DNA of 64,000 nt. It comes from DASWJZ01 sp963739005 (GTDB lineage Bacteria > Pseudomonadota > Alphaproteobacteria > Rhizobiales > Afifellaceae). A model generated the notes under the pieces. That model was not told the origin of the DNA. It saw only the letters and a list, made by a program, of their open reading frames with translations, and made no database searches. The translations under genes were made by a program, and so were the position numbers. The stretch is from positions 1 to 64,000 of the forward strand of contig CAVTYQ010000007.1 in assembly GCA_963739005.1 (NCBI GenBank), read 5' to 3'. Every line of letters starts with the position of its first letter. The stretch's first letter is position 1. Below, piece after piece: positions 16,491 to 23,396 of this stretch.

Positions 16491-16920
16491 TGTAAGCGCC
16501 GGAGCAATAATCCCTCAGTGAAGCGGCCGGGTTGGCCGGTTGCGCCGGAGCAATAATCCGGCAGCGGATAGCTCTTTGCGGTTTTGGCAGAGGGCGGGGG
16601 ATGAAGGGCGTGGAGCTCTACGGACGGGTCCGCTATGCGGTGCAGATTGAGGGGTTGAGCCGTCGGGAGGCGGCGCGGCGGTTCGGGATCGACCCGCGGA
16701 CGGTGGCCAAGATGATGGTGTTCTCGGTGCCGCCCGGCTACCAGCGGAAGCAGCCGCCGGCGCGACCGAAGTTGGATCCGTTCATCGGGATCATCGACGG
16801 TATCCTGGAGGAGGATAAGAGCCGTCCGACGAAGCAGCGGCACACCTCGAAGCGGATCTTCGAGCGGCTGCGGGACGAGCACGGCTTCGCCGGTGGGCTG
16901 ACGATCGTGAAGGACTATGT
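16491..16920 (+). mobile_element. IS21-family left-end fragment
   Basis: Begins with TGTAAGCGCC; an 18-base direct repeat GCGCCGGAGCAATAATCC occurs at 16496-16513 and 16542-16559, as expected for the multiple terminal transposase-binding repeats of IS21. It is followed by the first 107 codons of istA. The rest of istA, istB and the right end are absent; the homology stops abruptly near 16920. Confidence 0.8.
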
Positions 16921-16921
16921 G
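16601..16921 (+). pseudogene. Truncated IS21 transposase IstA (N-terminal part)
   Basis: ATG 16601 begins MKGVELYGRVRYAVQIEG, followed by a helix-turn-helix (LSRREAARRFGIDPRTVAKM) and the segment FIGIIDGILEEDKSRPTKQR. Homology ends after IVKDYV, before the DDE catalytic domain, where the frame runs without a stop into a LprI-like sequence. It cannot transpose. The read-through creates an open frame of over 260 codons that joins an IstA DNA-binding domain to an unrelated secreted protein; I regard that as an accident of insertion. Confidence 0.85.
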
Positions 16922-17320
16922 GCCGCGGCAGTTGTGATAGTGAGCACCGCTGTAGTCTCGGTTTTCATGGCCTGGCCCGACCCCGGTTGGGCGCGCAGTG
17001 GATGCGCGGACCGAGACACGCAAACAGGAATGAACCAATGCAGTGCGGCTGATGTCGATAAGGCCAACGGCGCGATCCAAGCCATCTACAATCGCCTGCG
17101 GAGCGAACTGGACCCTGAGGCCAGCAAGCGGCTCAAGGACGCCGAACGCGCTTGGATCACGTACCGCGACGCATGGTGCACCTACGAAACGATGTCGGTC
17201 GAGAAGGGATCGATGTACCCATCCGTTCTTGCCATGCTTGGTGCGTCTGGCAGGAGAGCAGACCGACCGTCTCATCTATCAGCTCACTTATCACGGCCAA
17301 ATCGACGCCTTCAGGAGCAC
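16919..17320 (+). pseudogene. LprI-family (DUF1311) secreted protein, frameshifted
   Basis: From a possible GTG at 16919 there is a signal-like stretch (VVIVSTAVVSVFMAW) and then a LprI-type domain with conserved cysteines and tryptophan: DRDTQTGMNQCSAAD, YNRLRSELDP, KDAERAWITYRDAWCTYE. Near 17240 the frame shifts by +1; the expected ending LAGEQTDRLIYQLTYHGQ continues in the next frame. LprI-like domains are found in lysozyme-inhibitor and envelope proteins. The native start may have been lost to the IS21 fragment directly upstream. Either a decayed gene or an intact gene carrying a sequencing insertion. Confidence 0.6.
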
Positions 17321-17464
17321 AGCCGAACATTTTGGCTCACGCGAAGGGCCTCGCCCACAGCGGCGGCGGTCCACCCTTGCTGGAAGAGCTGAAACGCTGC
17401 AATCTGAGGCTCCAATCCCGGTTCATCCGGGGAATGCCAGCTAATCTGAGGTGAGAATGGGGTC

Positions 17465-18310
17465 GTGACCCGCGGGAAGCCGTCCGAACCGAACTGGGCA
17501 ATCGCCCTCGTCGCCTCCCGTGCCGCGAGTCCCTTTCTGCGGAACGCATTGATCGGCATTTGCCGCTGCGGCATTGATCCCGCGATCGTTCGCATTGGCG
17601 CGCTCGACGCGGATATCGAGGACGTCGGCCGTGTAGCGCAGGGCTTTGGCGCGAGGCCGGTCCGGCTGAGCGACGGCGAGGCCGCCGGCGGCGGGCCTGC
17701 CGTCGGGGCTGCCGCGGATGAGCTCCTTACCTACGGAACGGCCGCCTTCAACAGCTTCTCCGCGCACCGATATCCGCTTATCCGCACATTGGTCGCCGAA
17801 GGCCATCACGTCGTCTACGCCGACGTCGATGTCGCCTGGCTGAGAAATCCGCTGCCCTATTTAGAGCGTGTCCTCTCACACTATTGCTGCGCTGCGCAGA
17901 CGGAAGCTGTCGATGAATTCCCGCCTCTAGCGATTTGCTCCGGGTTCCTTGCATTCGCGCCGCACCCCCTGTCGATGCGGCTGCTTGAGGCTCAGATAGG
18001 GAGCCAAGTGGCGAACATCGCAGACGGCTACCGAACCTGCGACCAAAACAGGCTGCGGGCGGTGATCTTCGACGACCCACAGCTGCTGCAGTCAACCTTC
18101 CCGTTGCCGGAGGGACTTTTCCCAAACGGTCTGCTCGAATGCGTTGCGGCCTCGCGCGACCGAGAGGCAACGATCGTCAGAAGGATTCTGCCCTATATCT
18201 TTCACTCGAACTGGACCGTCGGCTCTGCGAACAAGCGAGCGCTGCTCGAACGGGCCAGCGCGTGGTTCGTGGAGGACATGCCTGCCAGGGCAGGCAAGGG
18301 CCTCGCCTAA
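17465..18310 (+). CDS. Nucleotide-diphospho-sugar transferase-like protein
   Basis: 281 residues with a GTG start at 17465. The central region resembles the Nucleotid_trans family (RGXT/GT77-like): YGTAAFNSFSAHRYPLIRTL, the DxD-type motif in VVYADVDVAWLRNPLPYL, SGFLAFAPHPLSMRLLE, and DQNRLRAVIFDDP, where the DQ pair is characteristic. A C-terminal IFHSNWTVG also fits the family. It probably adds a sugar to a surface glycan or protein, with unknown donor and acceptor. No signal peptide. It stands alone in the accessory region. Confidence 0.75.
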   Translation: MTRGKPSEPNWAIALVASRAASPFLRNALIGICRCGIDPAIVRIGALDADIEDVGRVAQGFGARPVRLSDGEAAGGGPAVGAAADELLTYGTAAFNSFSAHRYPLIRTLVAEGHHVVYADVDVAWLRNPLPYLERVLSHYCCAAQTEAVDEFPPLAICSGFLAFAPHPLSMRLLEAQIGSQVANIADGYRTCDQNRLRAVIFDDPQLLQSTFPLPEGLFPNGLLECVAASRDREATIVRRILPYIFHSNWTVGSANKRALLERASAWFVEDMPARAGKGLA

Positions 18311-18431
18311 GTGTGCGGAAATTCCTCTCGCGTCGCTTTTTCCGGCCACTACGACGCTTAAGCGGATGGTGAAGAATATGGCGGACCTATTGGCCGACCC
18401 GTGATCCAGATTTCGTTTAAAGCGCAAAACC

Positions 18432-18941
18432 ATGGTCGAGATCTCACCACAACTGCTCAAGAAAATCTCCATTTTTGGCGCGCTCAACGACAACTCGCGT
18501 GCTTTTTTGCTGGAGCAGTCCAGTCGGATTGACGTTGCGCGCAACGACTTCTTCTTCAGGGAAGGTGAAGGCGCGAACGCCTTCTTCATTCTCGAGCAGG
18601 GCCATGCGGCGGTGATCAAGGATTGGCAGGGGTACCAGTTCCTGCTCAGCGAACTGTCCGAGGGTGACTGCTTCGGGGAGATGGCATTGATCGAGATGCA
18701 TGCCCGCAATGCCTCGGTGCTGGCGTTGGAGGCCTGCCGCGCGATTCGGCTGGGGTTCGATTCAGTATTCAAGCTCTACAAGCGCGACCTGCAGCAGTTT
18801 ACCCTGCTGCAGATGAACCTGGCGCGGGAGTTGAGCCGGCGGCTGCGCGACGCCAACGAGCGTCTGTTCGAGTCCCGCGTGAACCCCGAGGCACGCCTGC
18901 AGAAGCCCGGTTACCCCGAATTCTCACCCAGCTACCACTGA
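18432..18941 (+). CDS. Stand-alone cyclic-nucleotide-binding (Crp-type sensor) protein
   Basis: 169 residues. One cNMP-binding domain fills most of the protein: FFFREGEGANAFFILEQGHAAV, the phosphate-binding cassette-like FGEMALIEMHARNASVLAL (about residues 80-98), then the C helix. The arginine following the cassette is present (ARNAS), so cAMP or cGMP binding is plausible. There is no helix-turn-helix, so it is not a Crp/Fnr transcription factor; the tail (RLFESRVNPEARLQKPGYPE) is short. Role unknown; likely a small signalling or partner protein. Confidence 0.82.
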   Translation: MVEISPQLLKKISIFGALNDNSRAFLLEQSSRIDVARNDFFFREGEGANAFFILEQGHAAVIKDWQGYQFLLSELSEGDCFGEMALIEMHARNASVLALEACRAIRLGFDSVFKLYKRDLQQFTLLQMNLARELSRRLRDANERLFESRVNPEARLQKPGYPEFSPSYH

Positions 18942-19045
18942 GCATAGAAGGCCTGGAAGAGTAGTCCGGAACCTTCATGCTTTCAGCCTAGCGTCGCTTT
19001 CCCTAAAGGTCTGCCGGGCGCTGATGATTGGGAATTTCCCGCCTA

Positions 19046-19215
19046 TTAAAGAACTTTGGCCGTCGCCCGCGCCAACAGGTTCTGGACAGCGGACACTTGC
19101 CATTTTCCGCCGCGGGCTGACCGAACGCCGCGAGCGTTGAGCGCCTGGGCGATGCCAGCAAGGGTCGAGATGCCAGAGGCGCGGATCGCCGCGACGATGG
19201 GCAGGACGTTGGCAG
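19046..19215 (-). pseudogene. Serine recombinase (resolvase) C-terminal fragment
   Basis: On the minus strand the last 55 codons before the stop at 19046 read as a resolvase C-terminal region: LPIVAAIRASGISTLAGIAQALNARGVRSARGGKWQVSAVQNLLAR, the helix-turn-helix tail of Tn3-type resolvases. Upstream of about 19215 the frame is not homologous to anything I recognise and overlaps the integrase gene on the other strand. No catalytic domain is present. Confidence 0.72.
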
Positions 19216-19225
19216 CCTCCTGGAG

Positions 19226-19978
19226 GCTCGCCACATCCGCAAGGTGCGCGACGAGTTGGCGGAGAAGCCGGAGGCCGCCAACAATCTCGTCAAGGCGCTC
19301 CGGCAACTCTACGGCTTCGCCACCGAATACGATCTCGCGGAGCGGAACCCAGCGCGCGACGTGTCGCGCATTTACACCGGTTCTGACGGTTTCCACACGT
19401 GGACGCCGGAGGAAGTCCGTCAGTTTGAGGAGCGGCATCTCGTTGGAACGAAGGCGCGCCTCGCGCTCGCCTTGATGCTCTATGCAGGGCTCCGCCGGTC
19501 CGACGCCGTCGCGCTGGGGCCGCAGCACATTAAGGGCGGCCATCTTGTCTTCGCCGTCACGAAGAACCGGAACCGCAAGCCGGTGACATTGCATCTCCCC
19601 GTTCTGCCTGAGCTGCAAGAGGTCATCGACGCGACGCCGTCAGGCAACCTCACGTTCCTGGTGACCGAGTTCGGAAAGCCCTTCAGAGCCGGCGGTTTCG
19701 GCAACTGGTTCCGCCGACGCTGCGACGAAGCCGGGCTACCGCATTGCTCGGCGCACGGCCTCCGAAAGGCTGGCGCCACCGTCGCGGCTGAGAACGGCGC
19801 GAGCGAGCATCAGCTCATGGCAATCTTCGGGTGGGCGTCGCCAAAGCAGGCGGCTATCTACACGAAAGCGGCTCGACAGAAGGTGCTGGCGGGGTCCGCC
19901 ATGCCCCTACTCGTCAGCCAAAGTGAGAACAAAAGTGTCCCACTCTCCGACCTGGTGCAGGCGAGTGGGACAAAATAG
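19226..19978 (+). pseudogene. Tyrosine integrase, N-terminally truncated
   Basis: Homology begins near 19226 (RHIRKVRDELAEKPEAANN); a GTG at 19244 could start translation of 244 residues. The catalytic domain is complete: arginine in YAGLRRSDAVAL, the HGLRKAGAT box, FGWASPKQAAIY with the nucleophilic tyrosine. The N-terminal arm-binding and core-binding start are missing, cut at the junction with the resolvase fragment. Its 3' end is 39 bases from the 3' end of tRNA-Asn, the usual position of an island integrase. It may retain some activity on the core site but is probably a remnant. Confidence 0.82.
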
Positions 19979-20017
19979 TCCTCTAACCCATTGAGAATGA
20001 TGGGGGTCGGAAATGTA

Positions 20018-20093
20018 TGGCTCCCCGGGCCGGACTCGAACCAGCGACCCAGCGGTTAACAGCCGCTTGCTCTACCGACTGAGCTACCGGGGA
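20018..20093 (-). tRNA. tRNA-Asn (GTT)
   Basis: 76 bases on the minus strand including an encoded CCA end (TGG at 20018-20020). The 7-bp acceptor stem TCCCCGG/CCGGGGA, the D-arm AGCTCAGTCGGTAGAGC, anticodon loop CTGTTAACC with GTT, and the T-arm GGTTCGAGTCC are all present. Its 3' end faces the integrase remnant, so it is the likely attachment site of the left-hand accessory region. Confidence 0.97.
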
Positions 20094-20312
20094 TTAGCGC
20101 CGCATATAGGCGAGACACGCTTGCCAACGCAAGGCGGGTCGGGCCATAGGCAAGGGGGCTCTTTCCGTCCCATGTCCCCGGTTGGCCGCAAACCGGGGAC
20201 GCCGCCATCTTTCGAACGTGATATTGAGGCTTGAGGGCGGGCCCGCGCCGACCGATCCAAGGCGCGAGCGGTGCGGCAGGGCGAGCCGGCTACGGATTAA
20301 AGCGACGCGAAC

Positions 20313-20618
20313 ATGGCAAACACGAATCCAGGCGGCTCGGTCCGCCTCGGCAGCTACCGCATGCCGCTCCCGCGCTCGCGCCTGCTCAGGATCGCGATCG
20401 GCAGCGTGCTGGTGCTCTTTGGGCTGTTCGGATTCCTGCCGGTGCTCGGCTTCTGGATGATCCCGGTCGGGCTCCTCATCCTTTCCGTCGACCTGCCGCG
20501 CGTCCGCCGCTGGCGCCGCCGCTTCGCCGTGTGGTTCAGCCGCAAATATCCGGCCTGGGCCGTGCGGCTCGGCGTTTCCGGCAACGGCAGCGGAGCGGCG
20601 AAGAAGCCGGCCAGCTGA
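20313..20618 (+). CDS. Small membrane protein (PGPGW-type)
   Basis: 101 residues with two adjacent hydrophobic helices (about 26-42, IAIGSVLVLFGLFGFLP, and 44-60, LGFWMIPVGLLILSVD) and a basic region RVRRWRRRFAVWFSRKYP. The F-L-P-V-L-G-x-W-M-I-P arrangement resembles the PGPGW transmembrane family found in many alphaproteobacteria. Function unknown. It lies between tRNA-Asn and the cobalamin riboswitch. Confidence 0.7.
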   Translation: MANTNPGGSVRLGSYRMPLPRSRLLRIAIGSVLVLFGLFGFLPVLGFWMIPVGLLILSVDLPRVRRWRRRFAVWFSRKYPAWAVRLGVSGNGSGAAKKPAS

Positions 20619-20669
20619 TCGCCAGGCGCGGAAGCCGCTTGCGCGCGTTGCGCCTTTCCTCATAATGGA

Positions 20670-20862
20670 TTCGCTTGGTTCCCCGCCGGCGCGAAAACGC
20701 GCTTGGGGATCAAATGGGAATGCGGTGAGGAAGGACCCAATCCGGGCTTCCGAATCCGCAGCTGCCCCCGCAACTGTAAGCGGCGAGCCCATCCGTATCG
20801 GCCACCGGAAACGGGAAGGCGCGGAGAAGGGCGACGACCCGCGAGCCAGGAGACCAGCCGGG
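20670..20862 (+). promoter_or_regulatory. Cobalamin riboswitch
   Basis: The conserved blocks appear in order: GGGAATGCGGTGAGG near 20715, TCCGCAGCTGCCCCCGCAAC then TGTAAGC near 20754-20782, GCCACCGGAAACGGGAAGGC near 20801-20822, and the B12 box AGCCAGGAGACC at about 20844-20855. It precedes cbtB by about 50 bases. Cobalamin binding normally switches such operons off, so cobalt uptake and corrin synthesis should be raised when B12 is short. Confidence 0.96.
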
Positions 20863-20910
20863 CGAGAGAAGGCTAGGAATCCGCCGTCGGAGGGACGGCA
20901 AGGAGGTCTC

Positions 20911-21084
20911 ATGAACACGCAGTCCGCTTCGGTTGTCGCCACCCGCCAGTTCACCAAATGGCCGGCGCTCTTTGCTCTCGCCTTCGGTATCCTCGTCGTC
21001 TACGGCGCGGGCTTCTCGCATCCGATGGCGATCCACAACGCCACGCACGACACAAGGCACGCCTTCGGCCTTCCCTGCCACTGA
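20911..21084 (+). CDS. cbtB: Cobalt transporter subunit CbtB
   Basis: 57 residues with ATG 20911 after AAGGAGG. One transmembrane helix (ALFALAFGILVVYGAGF) and the histidine-rich C terminus HPMAIHNATHDTRHAFGLPCH-type metal-binding tail that defines CbtB. It works with CbtA, encoded 7 bases downstream, in riboswitch-controlled cobalt uptake. Confidence 0.93.
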   Translation: MNTQSASVVATRQFTKWPALFALAFGILVVYGAGFSHPMAIHNATHDTRHAFGLPCH

Positions 21085-21091
21085 GGCAGCC

Positions 21092-21820
21092 ATGCTCAAA
21101 ACTCTGATTTTGAGCGCCGCCGCGGCGGGCGTCGCGGCAGGCGTTCTGACGGCCGTCATCCAGCACGTGACGACGACCCCGATCATCATCGAGGCTGAGA
21201 AATACGAGAGCGCAGCAGCGGCCAGCCATGACCACGGCTCCGCGGCGGCCGCACCCGATCAAAGCGCGACGGAGCCCGCGGCGATGGCGGCGAGCTCGCA
21301 CGCGGATGAAGGCTGGACGCCGGCCGACGGCATCGAGCGCACATTCTTCGCGTCGCTCGCGACGACCGTCATCGGCGTCGGCTTCGGTCTGGCACTGCTC
21401 GGCGCGATGTCGCTTGCCGGCGTCAGCATCAACGCGCGCACCGGACTGGCGTTCGGCATCGCCGGCTTCATCTCCGTTGCGCTTGCTCCCGCGCTCGGCC
21501 TGCCGCCGGAGATCCCGGGGAGCGGCGCGGCGGGGCTCGACGTACGGCAGGCCTGGTGGTTCTTCGCGGTCGGCGCAACGGCGATCGGCATCGCCGGGTT
21601 GCTGCTCACGAAGAACGTCTGGCTGCAGATCGGAGGCGTCGTGCTGATCGCGCTCCCGCATATCGTCGGCGCTCCGCGCCCGCACGAATTCATCTCCACT
21701 GCGCCGGCGGAGCTTGCCGGCCACTTCGCCGCGACGTCGCTTGCCGTGACCGCCATCTTCTGGGCGGTGCTCGGGTATGCGTCGGGGGCGTTCTACGAGC
21801 GCTTCGCCCGTTCTGGGTGA
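21092..21820 (+). CDS. cbtA: Cobalt transporter CbtA
   Basis: 242 residues, start ATG at 21092. Five or six hydrophobic segments, beginning LILSAAAAGVAAGVLTAVI. A periplasmic or loop segment around residues 35-72 is rich in Ala, His and acidic residues (AAASHDHGSAAAAPD), possibly a metal-gathering stretch. Later landmarks are ARTGLAFGIAGFISVALAPALGLPPE-type helix and GAPRPHEFISTAPAELA, typical of CbtA. Second gene of the riboswitch operon. Confidence 0.92.
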   Translation: MLKTLILSAAAAGVAAGVLTAVIQHVTTTPIIIEAEKYESAAAASHDHGSAAAAPDQSATEPAAMAASSHADEGWTPADGIERTFFASLATTVIGVGFGLALLGAMSLAGVSINARTGLAFGIAGFISVALAPALGLPPEIPGSGAAGLDVRQAWWFFAVGATAIGIAGLLLTKNVWLQIGGVVLIALPHIVGAPRPHEFISTAPAELAGHFAATSLAVTAIFWAVLGYASGAFYERFARSG

Positions 21821-21825
21821 GGCGG

Positions 21826-22350
21826 ATGCGGAGCGGCCTCGTGCTCGTTTTCGGCGGCGCGCGCTCGGGAAAGAGCAGCTATGCCGAGCGGCTTGTGGCG
21901 GAGAGCGGGCTTGAGCCGGTCTACGTGGCGACGGCCGAGGCGCGCGACGCCGAGATGACGGCGCGGATTGAAGCGCATCGCGCCCGCCGCAATCCGAGCT
22001 GGCGAACGGTCGAGGCGCCCGATCGGCTCGAAGACGCGCTACGGGCTCAGACGGGAGAGGGAAGGGCGGTGCTGGTAGATTGTCTCACGCTCTGGCTTTC
22101 CAACCTCATGCACGGCGACACGGACGTCGAAGCGCGCAGCAGCGCGCTTGCCGGTGTCGCGCGAGCGGCGCCGGGGCTTTGTGTTTTCGTCTCGAACGAG
22201 GTCGGGCTCGGGCTTGTCCCCGACAACGCGCTCGGCCGCCGTTTCCGCGATGCGCAGGGACGCTTGAACCAGACTATTGCCGGGGTCGCGGATACCGTCG
22301 TCTTCATGGCGGCGGGCCTGCCGCTTGTCCTGAAAGGGTCCCCAGAATGA
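21826..22350 (+). CDS. cobU: Adenosylcobinamide kinase / guanylyltransferase
   Basis: 174 residues; start ATG 21826 lies 5 bases after cbtA. P-loop FGGARSGKSSYAE at residues 9-21, the nucleotide motif YVATAEARDAEM, and LVDCLTLWLSNLM, plus VSNEVGLGLVP with the family glycine-rich ending. It phosphorylates adenosylcobinamide and then attaches GMP in nucleotide-loop assembly. Also called CobP. The TGA overlaps the cobW ATG (ATGA). Confidence 0.94.
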   Translation: MRSGLVLVFGGARSGKSSYAERLVAESGLEPVYVATAEARDAEMTARIEAHRARRNPSWRTVEAPDRLEDALRAQTGEGRAVLVDCLTLWLSNLMHGDTDVEARSSALAGVARAAPGLCVFVSNEVGLGLVPDNALGRRFRDAQGRLNQTIAGVADTVVFMAAGLPLVLKGSPE

Positions 22351-23381
22351 GCGCCGCAGCCAAGGAAACCCTGGGACGCATCCCGGCGACGATCGTCACC
22401 GGCTTTCTCGGCGCCGGCAAGACGACGCTGATCCGCCATCTCCTGCAAAATCCCGGCGGGCGGAAGATCGCGCTCATCGTCAACGAGTTCGGCGACGTCG
22501 GCTTCGACGGGGGGCTGCTTGCCGATTGCGGCAGCGAGGCCTGTCGCGCCGACGAGATCATCGAGCTCGCGAACGGCTGCATCTGCTGCACCGTCGCCGA
22601 CGATTTCCTTCCCGCGATGGAGCTGATCCTCGGCCGCGACGAGCCGCCCGATCACATCGTCATCGAGACGTCCGGCCTGGCGCTGCCGCAGCCGCTGGTG
22701 AAGGCCTTCGCCTGGCCGAGCGTGAAGAGCCGCGTCACGGTCGACGGCGTCGTGACGGTGATCGACGCCCTCGCCGTCGCGGAGGGGCGCGTCGCCTCCG
22801 ACGAGGCGAAGCTTGCCGAGCAGCGCGCCAAGGACCTTTCGCTCCAGCACGACGATCCGGTTGAGGAGCTCTTCGAGGATCAGCTCCGCTGCGCCGACCT
22901 GATCGTGATCGCCAAGAGCGACCTGGTCGACGAGGCGGGTCTTGCGAGAGTCGAGAAGGCGATCGCGGAAGATCGGCGGCCGCAGGCGAAGGCGATCCGC
23001 GTGGCGCATGGCGCCATCCCAATCGACGTCATGCTCGGGCAGTCAGCGGCGGCGGAGGCCGACAGCCACGGCCGGCAGAGCCACCACGAGCTTCTCGGCG
23101 AGGAACACGACCACGACGACTTCGATAGCTTCGTGCTCGACGTCGTCGCTGCCGATCGCGCGAGCCTCGAGGCGCGCGTGAGAGAAGCGATGGCGATTGA
23201 CGGCGTTCTGCGCATCAAGGGCGTCGTCGCGGTCGAGGACCGCGACGTGCCGCTTGCGGTCCAGGCGGTCGGACCGCGGGTCGAAACCTGGTTCGTCGAC
23301 GCTTCGCGCGAGCCGGGGCTGGTGGTGATCGGGCTGAAGGGGCTTGAGCGCGCGGCCGTAGAGAGGGCGCTCGGCGGTTGA
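22347..23381 (+). CDS. cobW: Cobalamin biosynthesis GTPase CobW
   Basis: 344 residues. G3E GTPase with P-loop TGFLGAGKTTLIRHLL (about 18-33), the metal-binding CxCC motif NGCICCTVADDF, the ETSGLALPQP switch, and guanine-specificity motif IAKSDLVDE. A histidine/aspartate-rich linker (HEEHDHDD-like, here EEHDHDDFDSF) precedes the C-terminal CobW_C domain. It is thought to deliver cobalt to the CobNST chelatase. ATG overlaps cobU and a 15-base gap leads to cobN, consistent with metal hand-over within one operon. Confidence 0.95.
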   Translation: MSAAAKETLGRIPATIVTGFLGAGKTTLIRHLLQNPGGRKIALIVNEFGDVGFDGGLLADCGSEACRADEIIELANGCICCTVADDFLPAMELILGRDEPPDHIVIETSGLALPQPLVKAFAWPSVKSRVTVDGVVTVIDALAVAEGRVASDEAKLAEQRAKDLSLQHDDPVEELFEDQLRCADLIVIAKSDLVDEAGLARVEKAIAEDRRPQAKAIRVAHGAIPIDVMLGQSAAAEADSHGRQSHHELLGEEHDHDDFDSFVLDVVAADRASLEARVREAMAIDGVLRIKGVVAVEDRDVPLAVQAVGPRVETWFVDASREPGLVVIGLKGLERAAVERALGG

Positions 23382-23396
23382 GCTGATGGAGCGGCC

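Noticed and set aside
16106..17275. 389-codon minus-strand frame across the amiC upstream region and IS21 fragment
   Set aside because: It crosses unrelated segments (intergenic DNA, IS21 end, LprI gene) and shows no domain, so it is unlikely to be a gene.
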